Origin: Moniliella sp. 'wahieum'
Taxonomy: Eukaryota > Basidiomycota > Moniliellomycetes > Moniliellales > Moniliellaceae
Length of the DNA: 64,000 nucleotides
NCBI GenBank assembly: GCA_003971905.1
Contig: RSEE01000080.1
Span: forward strand, 1-64,000
Direction: 5' to 3'
The notes below the pieces were generated by a model. It did not search any database, was not told where the DNA came from, and saw only the letters and a list, made by a program, of their open reading frames with translations. Below, one piece after another: positions 25,801 to 38,059 of this stretch (position 1 is the stretch's first letter; every line of letters begins with the position of its first letter). The translations under genes and the position numbers were made by a program.

Positions 25801-27417
25801 GAGCCATAAACGAGTTGAAGCAAAAGGAAAAAGAGCACACCACCACGAGGGAAAAAAAACCGGCAGTGTCTGGGGCATTTGGTAGAACGCAGAACCGAAT
25901 TAGGCCTTGGATGAAAGTGGCCCAAACATCACAATGGGAGTGACCAGATCACCCATCTGAACTTGAGCGCGGCGCAGGATGCACATGCGAATCTGCTGCG
26001 CCCAGGTGAGCAGGAACGGGGTGTTCCTTGTGGTCCACTTTCTCGTTGCTGCTCCAGAACTTTAACCAGGCCACTGGTGTCATTCTGAGCATCCGATGCA
26101 AACACCGCATCTGCTTCCTGGGCGCAGGCGACACCCTTCTGACTGTTGGCCAACACGAAGCATCTGCTGCGTCACGGGAACGCGATGCTCATATCCTGGG
26201 CGAACCTTACGCGCTGTGGCGTCCGTCACGCCAACAAGGAAATCGGCCGAGGTTTGGTGCTCAAATTGCTCAAAGCCTAGGTAGGTGTGAAGTACTCAAC
26301 CGCCCTGATCGACGGGCCCATAGTAGATGAACGTACCCAGAGTTGAGGACACCACTTGTCGAAGCAGTTGTATACGGGCTCACCAGCTTGATACATGGAC
26401 GCAGCACAACTCGTGTTCGTCACCCTACACAATGTCTTGAGTGCCGTAGAGAGCTCGACTGCGGTACTGGCATCCAGGCCGCGAGAAGGGTTGTCAAGAA
26501 GCATCACCCGGGCATGAAGAGCCATCACCTCAACCAGACTCACACGCTTCTTCTCACCGCCTGACACTCCACGGATCTGGGCATCACCAACGGGTGTGTT
26601 GTAGGTGTGGGTCAGACCGAGCGTGCGAGCAAATGCATCTCGCACCTGGTTGATGTAGTTCGCCCGATTGGGTTTTGCCTCGCCTAAGAGCGGACGGACA
26701 GATTCCTGAGGTGTACGCCCGGCAGTAGCAAAGCTGAGGGTGTGTTTCACGTTGAGCGAAGGGAAGTGAACATCGTCTTCACCTGCGTAAACGACTTCTC
26801 CGCGCTGAAAAATGAGAAGACACAAGAGTCAGCAAGATACATCACGATTGCAAACAGATAAGGGGGAATTGAGACGTACCAAGGGCCCTTCAACAGTCTT
26901 GTGCCCAACCCCGCCATAGGTGACTTCTCCATCAACAGAGCGGTACCCCTCCCGATAACTGGCGAGCGTCTTCAGAAAAGTGGTGCATCCAGAACCGGGT
27001 CTACCAAGAACAAGGAGTGTCTCTCCCGCCTTGAGCGCACCAGTGGTGGGGTTGATAATGGTCTTGACGGGAGGGTGAAGGAGAGAGAGACTGAATGGTG
27101 CTGGGCATAAAAGGAGCGTAGAACATGGAAAGTACCGTCTGACCGTGCTTGGAACCAGCCCCCACGCCGGTGACCTGCAAGTCTTTCCAAGCCACATCAA
27201 AGGGTGGAACATGGAGGGCCTGAGGGTCGTCAACCCAGGCTGCCTGGAGGAACTGATGCAGATCCGATAGTTCACCGTCGTATTCAGCAGAGCAGGCGTA
27301 GTCGGGTGGGAAATTGGTCGGCTTGAGCGGCAGAGGAGGAAGGAGCTCGGCCAAGCTTGCGTTGAGCGAGAGCGTCACTGTGGACGCGTCGCCAGGATAT
27401 TTCACGCTGGCGCTCAT
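22854..27417 (-). CDS. PDR-type (ABCG) full-length ABC transporter
   Basis: A plasma-membrane drug or sterol exporter of the fungal PDR subfamily, about 1400-1450 residues. The start at 27417 reads MSASVKYPGD. NBD1 has Walker A GRPGSGCTT, signature VSGGEKKRVS and Walker B VMLLDNPSRGLD. The first membrane domain lies at about 25150-25950. NBD2 begins near 24860, with Walker A GESGAGKT near 24720 and VREALQFS near 24560. The second membrane domain (22950-24000) includes the Cys-rich extracellular loop (CNQTCDQYL, GTCGYCQY) that is typical before the last helix. The end is EKVDL at 22854. Many frame changes are present, some at real introns (near 26820-26880, 24740-24810) and others not. Substrate unknown. 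Confidence 0.92.
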
Positions 27418-30148
27418 CAACACAGCGAGGGCGGGGAAGCAGAGGGGAAGAGGTGTGGACGGAGGGTCGAGGGGATGACAGAGGGTTTGGGGTACAGCTC
27501 CGGAAGAGGTTGTATAATATACTACTTTTTATATAGATGAACGGTTCGGTTTACTAGACGCAGTGTTTCTTTGTCCCAGCCTTAAGCTCTCTACTGTTAA
27601 TGATATGGATGATGCACAGAATAGAGATGCATGCCGCCTTAGGCTGCGCTGAGGATCATTAGCAGCCACGCTAGTCACGCGTCACGCCTTTTGAGCGTTG
27701 AGGAGATCGATAGGCTTGGCTGCCTGGACGTCACTTGCAGCCCCCCTTGTGTCCATCTTGTCTCCAGCTCCCAGCCTCCACCTCCCATCCGGATGGACGG
27801 GATCAACGTTTAACGCACTTAACGATCCATCGGTCGGTGGACCGCGGATGAATAAATGATCATCAATCATCCACAATCATCTTTTTGCGGCAGATCTTCT
27901 GTCTGACCTTCTCAACAGCACGTTATGTATTTCCCCGATCCGAGCTGCCACAGCTTCAGTGATTAATGATCGATTAATGACTTCAGCATTTTCTCAGCGC
28001 TCGCTCAAATACTCAGTCACTGCCTGAGCCCCTCAGTACTATACTCAGTTGAGTACTGATATTATACTATGACGGATGAGATGAGGTGGCAAACGCGGCG
28101 TCTACACCCCGGTAGAGAATTCCAGACCAGCACTACACAAACTCTATAGGCATCTCGTTCTCCGCCTAACTGGTTGCTGTGGCAGGCCCCGCAGGAGTTA
28201 CATTGACTAGTGACTACTGAGTGCGACATTATAATCTCTACTGAGTACTCAAGCCGCGCCGTAGGCCCGGTGGTCTTCTCGTATCATATGTCAGAAGCCC
28301 CGCCCCAACGCAAACATCATGTCACAAGGCCCCCGCCCCAACGCAAAAGAAGGGAAAAGGGGTGGACTGTGTGGGGCAAACACAGAGAAGGACTTGGGTC
28401 CTCCTGGGTGCCCGCACCGATGGTGGAAAGGACTTGGGAGGCTACGCAAAACACAAAAAGGCGCCACCTGTTAATGTCATAGTTGGGTTGATTTCGCTCC
28501 GATTTCCAATTTCTATAGTACGTCCCGATGAGCACGACAAATTGAAACATGCAAATGTGGGGTTGGAACATCCGTTAATGTGGAGCAGCGGAGCCGCGTC
28601 GGGCAGAAACGTGCCTGAACCCTGATGCTTGTGGCGGCAGCGATATTGGGCTGCATCGTGCAACCTTCGCCTCATCGTCTCTGGCCTCACACTCATACAT
28701 CATGCTGGATAATGGTCTGTGCGCTTCAGCCCAGCCCCGGGGAGTGAGACGCCTATCGATCATTTGGCTCTATCCATTTCCCGTCAAGAGGAGGCCTACG
28801 TGCGCACGCACATGCGGATCATCAACGCGTCACCCACGGCCTTCATTTGCCGGTAAGTGGAAGGAAGCCTACGCAGTGCGCACCCACAACCAGATCATCA
28901 AAGCGTCGTCCACGGCCCGACCTCCTAACGTCGAGAGCCACAGTTCGGGCTGATCGGTTGGGGTTGCTCCCTTTGGCCTCGCTACTGGTACGGATGACAG
29001 ACGACTGACACCAAACCTTACCCATCCTCATCACGCAACTATGCAGTATACCAAATGGACGAGTCTTCGCCGTTGCCCCCTCCACCGACAGCGACTACGG
29101 AAGGTGTCTTCTTCTTCTTGGCCCGCTTGTCCCACAGGTGCATGGCGCCGTTCGTTGCAATCCTCAGTCTGCGCCACGTCTGTGCTCAGCGCCTTGGCGC
29201 TCAATTGACTTCCAGCAGATCCTCAAATCCATGTACGGCTTGTGGTGCACTGGACTTCGCATAGCGTATTCGTTCACTACCAGCCGCTTCCCGTTTTCAG
29301 TGGTTATAGCATGATGAGACTCCCAGTGGCTTTAGCATGGGACACCTCCGGGATGTGAAGGCTTAATTGTGGCTCACCGCTCACCACTTTGCCTTCACGC
29401 GTTGTCTGAAGGCTGCTTTGCAGCTGTGATCCATAGGTTCACGAGTGCACCCAAGTCGCACTCTAGCCAAATAGAGCTTGCCTAGGCCCCTGGCGTGCCC
29501 CAAAGGAACACTGTCCCACCACATGCCACAGACCACAACATGCGTGCCAGAGTGTTAATGCGAAATGATGTTTGCTGGCCGAGAGCTCTCTTATATACGG
29601 GCCATTTAGTCAATCAGCACAGATGATGTCCAAATGTCAGCGGGTTTTCCTATAGAAGAAAAATGCCACCTGTCACAGTGCGGGGCGGAACAGGCGAGTG
29701 AGACCCATCAGACCGGACAACGTCGGGGAATGTACCAAACACATTTGTGGGAAAAGAAGCAAGAGCAGATGTATCATGGAGCAAAGAAAAGAGCAATTGG
29801 GAAAGATCCAGAAGCCCTCGAGAAGATAGGAGCGAGAAGAGTCGATCTGCGCTCAGCCAAACTGTGACACCGCCTGTTGGACCATATTTTGTTTGTGCCA
29901 ACAGCGATCGCTATTAACTTTTACTGCTGCTGCGACCGCAGGCGCGCCAAGACCGCCGCCACAATCTCCGACGCTGGGTTGAGCTCGACCCAATCTAACC
30001 CGACAGTTGCACCTTTCCCAAGGCGTATGATGCCCCGAGACTGCGACACGCCACACAAAAGGATCACAGATGCGATCCGTCGATGGGAGTGGCGTTTTTG
30101 GAGCGGAAGAGATATGATGAGAGATATCATATATGGGGGGAAGTGCTG
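27418..30148. other. Intergenic region upstream of the PDR transporter
   Basis: TATA box at 27525-27535 and TCACGCGTCAC at 27675. CTCAG/CTGAG words lie at 27995-28060. At 28254-28282 there is a 29-bp sequence shared with 6539-6567, followed by two copies of CCCCGCCCCAACGCAAA about 30 bp apart (28296-28345). Open frames near 28210-29270 and 29634-29900 show no signature and are not called. Confidence 0.5.
27525..27535 (-). promoter_or_regulatory. TATA box of the PDR transporter gene
   Basis: TATATAAAAAG on the minus strand, about 110 bp before the ATG at 27417. It is a close match to a TATA consensus at a suitable distance. Confidence 0.5.
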
Positions 30149-33100
30149 TTAGTATTTCTTCTGCCCGTTCTCCCACCCGAGCTCCGGGACCGAGTGGTTG
30201 AGAAGACGCACCTCTGCCAGCTGGGCAAACTCTGCCCACTTGGTCTTTCCTGCCCGCGTAAACACCTGGGCGTCCCATTGCTTCACCATTTCCGCCACGT
30301 TAGACCGCCGATGGCGCGAGCGCAGCGATGCGTCCGCACCGTCAGTCCCTTGTGACTCGTTCAATTCATGGAGCACCCACCAACGAGGCAAAATATTGAG
30401 CAGATGCGCATCCGGCGCTGGAACTGGACCTGCCTGGCCCCTGGCGTTACCTAGCGCTCGTTTCGGTGTAGCACGCGCCGAGCTCGATGCCCTCATGGCA
30501 ACGGCCGTGCCCAGTGCGGGAAATTCAGACGAGACACCAGGTCCAGCTGGTCCAGTCCGCCCAGGTACCGCAGCAGTGGACTTGCTCAATCCGTTGCCGG
30601 GTGCTGTTTTGCTGAAAGGTATCCTGCAAGCAAGCTTGTACCACGTCCGACTCGGTCCGTAGCTGAACCATACTTTGTCCGCCCTGCAATACACATTTGA
30701 CTACCTTGTTCCGCTTCTCGTTCGCGTTAGCTTTTCATTTTCCTCTTCAATATATCCAGGACCACACGTACCTCACACAGTTCCATATACTCGGGCCATC
30801 CCTTGACCCCAGCCACTCCATAGACCGACGGGTACGTCTGCTCCATGTTTCCGCTCACCACATTGGAGAGCATCTTGAAGTCCGGAATATGCTGCATTTT
30901 ACTAATGCGCACCATAGTGTTGACCAACGGCGACATAGAACGGACACAGGCCGAGTCAACGTTGTTGGTTGGGCGCTTGGTGGCGGGAAGTTGTCCATCA
31001 TCTGAGGCGCTAGCTGTGGGGAAAATGTTGGAAACCTGGGCACGCTTGGACTTGCGCTTAGATCGGTTCTGGGACAGAGAAGATTGCCCTGACATGGGGG
31101 GGTGTCATAGTGGAACTGTGATTCTTGTCCCGTCACTTCTTCCACCTTAGATGTGTCCGTCGTGGGGGTTGTGGCAGGGTGCGGAAGGGTTCGGACACGC
31201 CCTTGTGCCTCGCCCCCATTCTGTTTGAATAAATAGCTGAGGGTGCTATTGATGTCGGCCTTCGAATTGTATTAACCCTTTCCTGCTCGGGTTTCTAGGC
31301 CAGTGGGTCGATGAAGGAAGGGAAGTGTTGGGTTGCAGAGACGGCCCTTCCCTGCGGCGATTGGTCAGCTGATACGTTATTTTTCGAGGGGTACGGGCGT
31401 TGGGAGTTACGGTTGGAAAAGCAGGCGTGGAATCATTTCCTTGTGATAGGGATTTTGGTCCAGCAATATCTTCCAAACCTGAGGAGGAGAGGGGGAACGG
31501 TAGCTGCTGTTTCTTGGAGGTGATCAGCCTTACTGGCGGAGGCGCTGCCTTCCTGCAGTTCAGGTGAAGAGGAAGTGCAAGATGATATGTTTGCCTTCTT
31601 CGGATCACGAGGGATAGAACTGTCAATATTGATGGCAGTGCAGCCGTTTCCCAAGTTTGAAGGGCTGATTGGGGAATGGAAGTGATGGAATTAGTTTCTT
31701 GTTGACGGGTCAAGGGCAACGGCTCCGACGTCTCCAGGCTGCCACGGACCACATCTTCCGTTTCAGCAGCTTGTTGATGGGTGGAAGGGTCAATGGTGGG
31801 ACAGATTGTATCCCCTGCATCACTTTCGTTGGATCGAGGGTGAGAATTGTTATAGCGTTCATTTTCTTGCACCAGCAGCGCCAACATTCCCGTTCCCATC
31901 TTGACCGCTGTTGGTTTTTCCCGAGTGCTGAGGAAGAGGTCTTTGAACATTGTGTGCAGGATGCCTCCTCTAGATCCCCCCTGTTGTGTTCAGGTTTGAC
32001 TTTGAAACCCACGACGCATTCGCTAAATCCTTAACCGATGGTGCCGAAGTAGGGTCATAGTAGCTGTTCCTGGTCCCAATAGACGATGCAGGTGTGCCGT
32101 GACAATTCTGTGACCCTTGGTTGGCTCTCCTGCCTCTTTTCTGGGAAAAGGATGCAGCGAAAACGGAGTGGGATCCCGGACCCCAGCAGCATTGGAGGAT
32201 AAAATAGGTTGATGATGCATCCCTAGCGGCCTGGATCCGCTGTCCACGGTCCGACGCCAGTTGGTATCATCGATGCCATGGGAGACAGGGGGGTGGGATG
32301 AGCCAGGTCGTAAGCTTGTGTTCCGATGTCACGTGAAGATTGGTCCAATGACTTAGGAGGCTGGATAGAGTGTGTGGACATCCGATCTTCCCACTTGGCG
32401 TCCTGAGGAGGAAGGGAGAAAACAAGGGTGCGATTCCCAGTATTCTTGCTCCCAGTCCAAAAATCTGGAAATATCGCTGTTATCACAAGAAGAGATGGTG
32501 TGCAAGACGGTATAGCCGCGCTCGAACAGATGTGGAAATACTTTCAGGGGAGAGAAATTGGTGGTAAGGATGAGGACGTGGGCTGGAGTTTGAACAGAAA
32601 TCAGAAACTGGGCCAAGTCGGACGTTAAAGTGAGAGAAGAAGAGCCAGGATCCGAGAGTACATGTACTCGGACTCCAATCTGGTCGAACATGCCCCACCA
32701 CGCTTGTTCTGTGGTCGCCTCCCCTCCATTGTTAGAACGGAAAAAGCATTTTGAGAGTGTCGGGGTGGAGATACATGTTAAACTGTATGTTCTCGACGTG
32801 TCATGGCCAGCATCAGCAAGACCATCTAGCAGGACGGTAGACTGCATGTAGAGGCGGAGCGGTCCACGACGGCGACGAGAGTCAGTCCTGGGGCGGGGGG
32901 CAAGCCTATGCAGAACCAGACCGGAACGAGAAGTCAGTGAATGATGCCCACGCGGTTGTTGATCAAGGGATGAAAATGGTGAGGGGGGGATGTTCGGAGA
33001 TTGATGGGTAGTATAATACGCACTTCGACGTCCCAGTATACTGCATACACACGTCGTGCTGTATGGGAGGTGATGGTGGTGGGAAGAGGGGTTGTAAAGG

Positions 33101-33209
33101 GGGGGCCCACGATGAGGGGCCCGCGAATGTGCTTGGCGACGCCCAGGCTCGCCACGATGGAGACGGCGACTGAGGTGACGAGGACGATGGTAGTGGAGAG
33201 TGCGGGCAT
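30149..33209 (-). CDS. Membrane-anchored NYN-domain protein with OST-HTH/LOTUS-like C-terminal repeats
   Basis: The start at 33209 gives MPALSTTIVLVTSVAVSIVA, a single hydrophobic helix. A NYN (limkain/MARF1-type) nuclease-like domain follows: YAVYWDVE with the first acidic residues, an intron near 32900-33020, RLYMQSTVLL, a variable loop, then AHVLILTTNFSPLKVFPHLFERGY. A long Ser/Pro-rich linker runs from about 31250 to 32350. Two similar segments close the protein: YPSVYGVAGVKGWPEYMELCEV (about 30760-30830) and VFTRAGKTKWAEFAQLAEV (about 30205-30265). These look like OST-HTH/LOTUS RNA-binding folds. The stop is at 30149-30151. NYN proteins are RNases or RNA-binding; activity here is inferred. 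Several frame breaks are unexplained. Confidence 0.7.
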
Positions 33210-34303
33210 GGTGAGATCCGAGCAAAAGCAGCAGAGAGCAGAGGAAGGCGGAGGCGCAGTGGTTTGAGGGATAGGGGTGAATGATGATGGTGGTGGTGGG
33301 TGGGAAGAGAGGGGATGGCAGCGAGTCGCATCCCGACAGGGTATATAGTGTTGCCACAGTCGCCGGGTGCTTATGTCCAGGAGGATGTTGTGAGTACAGA
33401 GTATAATACGATACTCTTGCCAAAGAAAGCATAACTCTCCATCTAGTGCTACTAGTACTTAAATACAGGTGCAGGGGGATTGCCAAACGGCCAGTGAGGG
33501 AGGGAGGGTGAGCTGGACGCGATGCAACCCCACTGAGCCGCACTGGGCGCTGCGCCTTTGCGTCGCAGCGCCGCCTGTGGGGTTTGCGGTGCGCACCTTG
33601 CCCTGTGCCGACCCCCGGGATTGACACAAGCGAACAGTACGTCGTTGGTTGCGCCCTCTCTTCTTCGTATACCGTATGGACCCTGCCTAGGGGCACTGGT
33701 CACTATATTATAGGTCTTCTATAGTTATTGGTTTTCAATGCCCATTAACCATTCCCCAAGCAAGCTGTCCAACGTCGTCGCCCTCTCAATAAACTGGCCT
33801 GCGCCACAAGATGGATGGGGCGTCTGCGTTGATATATGGTACAGCACGGGAAAGCAAGGCAACAGGCGCGACAAGAGATCAATTTTAGCTAGTATACATA
33901 TCTCGGTGTTAATCAATATCCAATCAGGGCGAAGCAAGATTGCAGGGGTGACCGGTGTGGTTCTGCTGCATATCGTACTTTTTTCGACTGTGGCGTCACT
34001 CCATCTTCTGCATCATCACCGTAGGGGAAGCTCATCTCCAGATCATTGATCATCGTCAGATCCAATGCTTGCGTCGCATTTCGTGGGCCAGCGTGCATAG
34101 GCAATCGTCACAGAGAGCTACGACAACAGGAGGACACAACAACGGAGGGTATGCGCATCAATAGCCCAAACAGGGGACAACAAAAGAAGGGAATGAAAAG
34201 GAAAAAACAAAACCACCCACTGCAACCACTTGTCACATGTCATTGGCAGTCGCGCCCTGCTTTAATGACGGCTCAAGTTGAAAGTCGACGGTTCCGTACC
34301 CGC
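33210..34303. other. Intergenic, promoter side of the NYN gene
   Basis: Contains a TATATA box at 33341-33348 and GATCATTGATCATCG at 34040-34054. No gene is recognised. Confidence 0.5.
33341..33348 (-). promoter_or_regulatory. Possible TATA box of the NYN gene
   Basis: CTATATAC on the minus strand, about 135 bp before the ATG at 33209. Confidence 0.4.
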
Positions 34304-37300
34304 TCAGCCGGTTATGAAGTTGGCTGAGGTTCCGACTCGATTTGATCCAACTGCGATATCTCGTCCTTCACAGCTGGCTGGCTGGTTCTGCGTTCGTCCC
34401 TGGGTAGACATGACAGCGGTTGCCGTTGTTGCCGACATGCCAGCGAAGAGCTGGGGCTCGCGTAGTGCTGGCTGAGGTAACACGAGCAACGCTGGCCGAC
34501 GTCGACCGCGGGCGCGGACCAAGCCGACAGTGCCGGGTCCAGGATTAGCCGTCGTCTTGGTCTGAGGCGCGTAGCGAGCCCGCGCGAGGGGCGTGAAGGC
34601 GGGAAGCGCCAAGCGTGTGCTCACACCGACGTTCACTGCCCCATCCGCCGGTCCAGGTGGAATGGCCAACGAGTTGGCGGCCAACGGCGTTGGGGCGCAT
34701 GTGGCCCTCAGTCCCATGAGACGAGGAAGGGGCACCCACCCCACTGTTAGGGACGCTAATGGACAGAGACGAAAGAAGAGGCCAAACTAGGGTGACGCGA
34801 CCGATGCCGCTGTCGGGACGAAGAAAACCAAATGGGGATCGACCTTGGCCTTCAACGGAGCGTCCATGACAATCTCCTGGGCAGCCCGAGACAGAACGAG
34901 ATCGGAACGGTTAGGTGAGTCAATGCCAGTCGGAGGATGAGGTGACCGGCCTGCCGCTTTTGCGACTGCGATGCGAGTGTGGCGGGAAAATGATTCGCTT
35001 GGAGCCAAAGTGGAAGGGTCAACTTTGGGCTTGAAGCGCCTTGAAGCGCTTTGCGCAAGAGACAGGGTCCTTTAATAAGGACGCTAGTGTCTTTGCCTCA
35101 ATCATCGCCGCGTCGCTTCGATCCGAGAATGAAGGCATTGCTACCCCTTGCGAGGAAGAAAGGATGGATGGCGAGGATGGCTCGTGGTCCGCCGCATCAA
35201 ATCCAGTCCGAGACAGAGAGAGGGAGGGATGCGGCTCGCCTTCGGATGCGAAAGGAGGTTCAAAGGAGCACCGCCGGGCGAGCCGCGCGGGACGAAACAT
35301 GAGACGCGGAATGCGACTGGCGGGACAGAAGCGAATGGGGACGCGAAAGGTGGGATCCTGCCGAGGGATGGGACGCGTGTGAGGTGGTGCGCGAGGGAAT
35401 CGGAACAGTTTCCTTCAACCCGCCCGCCCGAGCACCAGAGCGGATAGAAGGAGACCGAGACGAGTGCGAGCCCAACTCTTCCCGTTCCAGGACGGCGACG
35501 CCTTGTTCTAGCCGCACCCGCGTCGCCTCAAATACTTTGGCTTTCCCACGGAACACTTTGTCGCGTAGGGCTTCCGGAAGAGAAGCGTCGGACTCGCTCC
35601 CCTCGGGCTCAGGCCCGGGAGAACCCAAGGCGGAAGCGGGACGTACAACGGACTCGGTGGGTGGGGAGACGGGGGGCACAGCGGACTCGGTGAGTGGGGA
35701 GACGGGGGGCACAACAGACTCGGCGGATGGGGAGAGGGAGGCACAACGGTCTCGGCGGGTGGGGACGGGTGGTACAGCCGAGTCTACCACGATCAATTGA
35801 GGCAGCGGTTCAGATGGTGAATGCGGTAGTACCTGTTCCTTGGAAGAGTCGAGGGCGGGCGACTCTGAAAGGGACTGGCCGGCACAAGTTGATCGTCAGG
35901 AGGCGCAGGCGCAGGGGGGGCTGACAGGTTCGTCTCTGCCTTTTGATCCGACGCCGCAGCTGGGCTCAGCACGATATCCGCGGTGATTTGAGCCCAGAGA
36001 TGTGCTTGGTCGCGAATCTGGTGTCGTGTTGAGACTTGTTCGGGATCTTTTCCTTCCTTGACCGCCAATGCCAACAATTGCCGTTCCCTCTCGCTCTGCA
36101 ACACCGAGCGAAGTTTGTCAGCGTTAACCAACTGAGCGGTGCCGCTCGAATTGGGTTGGTCTGAGTGAAAAATGTCTTCTACCGGGGGAGAGTCGGTGTT
36201 GAGGACAAAAGGCGTGTAATGGAGCAAGGGACTGTCGTCCGGGGAGATAGATAGGAGTGAGGCCTGATGCTGGAGCGGCTGTTGCTCAGGTTCCGTCTTG
36301 GTCCGAGGCGGGTGTACCGGGAAGGAGGATGGATAAGGACGGCCAAGCCTGGTCGGAGGCTGGGGCATGGCACGGATCAGCCTCATCTCTGCATCAATAT
36401 CGGTTGCTGTGGTCCCCGCCACGCTCGGAGCGGGCTCGGCGGACGCGTTCTCGTCCACTGGACCGATCGGGGTGGGCGTACGCGCGGTAGCTGTCGCCAC
36501 CGCCCATGATCCATCGAGGGTAGGCACAAACCCGGTACTGGAGCGGAGCGAGGTCGAGCGGAGGGAAGCGTGGTGGAACGGGTACCCCAAGCTGGTGAGA
36601 CGGGCAAGGTAGCGATGCTGGTGTGCTGGCGCGTGCATGCCCAGGCAGCGTAGCATCAGACGCCTCCTCGGTCCAGGTGTAGGCGACGCCGATTTGGTCC
36701 GATTCAGGTGCATCCTGCTCGTCCGGTGGAGTTTCACATACATGCTGCTCGTCCGGCTGGGACGCTGTGGCAGGATCGGAGGGCAAATCTGTCGTGGTGG
36801 TGGGAGGGGAGCGGAAGCGATCGTGGAAATGAGCAGCAGTCCAGAAGGCTTGAGGAGGCAAGGGCCTGGGACGCCTCGGGACTCAAGGCGGGAGGAGTGG
36901 AGGATGAGGGGGAGGGGTCGTGTGAATGACGCGCGGGAGCAAGGGAGGAGATGGAGGGTTCAAGTGAATGGCGCGCAGGAGGAGGAAGGGAGGAGAGGGA
37001 AGGTTCATGTGAATGGCGCGCGGCAGGAGGGGAGGAGGGCGAGGGTTCATGTGAATGGCGCGAGGGAAGAGGGGGGAGGAAGGAGTGGGTTCATGTGAAT
37101 GGCGCTCGGGAGGAAGAGAAGGGGCGCTGGGCTCGGTCTCGTCGTCGGCCTCCGAGGTCGGAGGCAGGATGGAGGGCACGGCCAAATGGGGCGCGCGCGT
37201 CGTCATGGCGGCCCTGGCGGCCTTGGAGCGGAAGGATATGCGGCGGAAAAAACGGCTGGGTGCCGATCCGGCTCCGAGCGACTCAGGCGCAGGCAAAGAG

Positions 37301-37512
37301 GAGACGGAGGGGTTGGAGGGGAAGCTGACGAGGTCGAGCGAGTCGTCGTAGTGCCGCCGCGCAAACAGACGCCGGGCGGGGCGGCGGGGGCGGGGGACAT
37401 CGGCATCGGCATCGGCGGGGGCGGGGGCGGGAGCGGTGGCGGTGGCGGTGTCGGTGTCTGTGGGTGGGAGTGTCTGGGGGTGCGCGAGTACCTGCGCATC
37501 CACATCCGCCAT
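34304..37512 (-). CDS. Long disordered protein of unknown function with internal tandem repeats
   Basis: I do not recognise a family. The start at 37512 reads MADVDAQVLAHPQTLPP. The protein would be about 1000 residues, mostly Pro/Ser/Thr/Ala-rich. Basic-aromatic RLFARRHYDDSLDLVSF and RFFRRISFRSKAARAA lie near 37230-37360. Helix-like islands are DKLRSVLQSERERQLLALAVK (about 36050-36120), ALRDKVFRGKAKVFEATRV (about 35530) and MIEAKTLASLLKDPVSCAKR (about 35060-35110). Two repeat arrays are coded: RAIHMN-type units (36915-37110) and PPVSPLTES-type 12-residue units (35640-35780). The frame changes several times without splice signals. The end at 34304 is one of two candidates; another frame would run to about 34240. 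Confidence 0.5.
35640..35780. repeat. 36-bp coding tandem repeat, about four units
   Basis: Units of the form ACTCGGTGGGTGGGGAGACG plus GGGGGCACAGC recur every 36 bp, keeping frame and coding a 12-residue unit (PPVSPLTESAV) in the disordered protein. Confidence 0.8.
36915..37110. repeat. Interspersed GTTCATGTGAATGGCGCG repeat, about five units
   Basis: GTTCATGTGAATGGCGCG or close variants occur at about 36918, 36958, 37004, 37047 and 37090, separated by GGGAGGA-type spacers. On the minus strand they code repeated RAIHMN-P-rich units of the disordered protein. Confidence 0.8.
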
Positions 37513-38059
37513 GGCGCGTCCAAGCGGCGGCGGCGGTGGAGTTACCGCGGCGGCAGTAGGCGATGGCGGCGGACAATGACTGGACTGAGTGGGATCGGCT
37601 CACGCGGACCGGTGAGCGTGCCAGCCACAGGTGACCGGTGAGACCAACTGGGGCGAGGTGCGCACACTGGCCCTGGGCGGCGCTGCTCCACTCAGCGGCA
37701 CTAGGGTTGGCAACGGCCTCGCATGGGGCCAGTGGGCGCGCTATGTTGCACATGACGCGAGTACGAGTACGGGGTACTGGGCAGCATACTTGTGTGGACA
37801 TTACAACTAGCATAGTAGAGTACAATACAGCCGCCCAACATCCAACTCAGTGGAGTACGCTGAGTGTGAGAGTGTTGTGTAGAGAGTTGAGAGTGTTGCG
37901 TAGGGAGATGAGAGTGCTGTGTAGAGAGTTCAGAGTGTTGAGTTGAGTGAGTTGAGTGTTGTGTATGAAGTGTTGTGTGTTGAGTTGATTGTTGTGTGTG
38001 TTCTGGAATCCCGAGGGCCAAGTTTAACGCCCTCAACGCCGTTGGCGGAGGTGTGCTGC
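37513..38059. other. Intergenic region between adenylate cyclase and the disordered protein
   Basis: Holds the 3' flank of the cyclase and the promoter of the disordered-protein gene. A 21-bp tandem repeat lies at 37866-37948, followed by TTGAGTTGA-type repeats to about 38000. Confidence 0.55.
37866..37948. repeat. 21-bp tandem repeat, about four units
   Basis: Units close to GAGAGTGTTGTGTAGAGAGTT repeat three times in line with few changes, then decay into GTTGAGT words. It is too purine-rich and irregular for a CRISPR and has no spacers. Confidence 0.85.

Noticed and set aside
11017-27417. Secondary-metabolite cluster built on the SDR and PDR transporter
   Set aside because: No backbone synthase, P450, methyltransferase or pathway regulator lies between them; the intervening genes are housekeeping.
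28210-29870. Several 70-90 codon open frames in the region upstream of the PDR gene
   Set aside because: No motif, no consistent codon pattern and overlap with repeats; they fit chance frames.
36915-37948. Regular repeats that might suggest a CRISPR array
   Set aside because: Repeats are coding or contiguous, imperfect and without unique spacers of constant length, in a eukaryotic genome.
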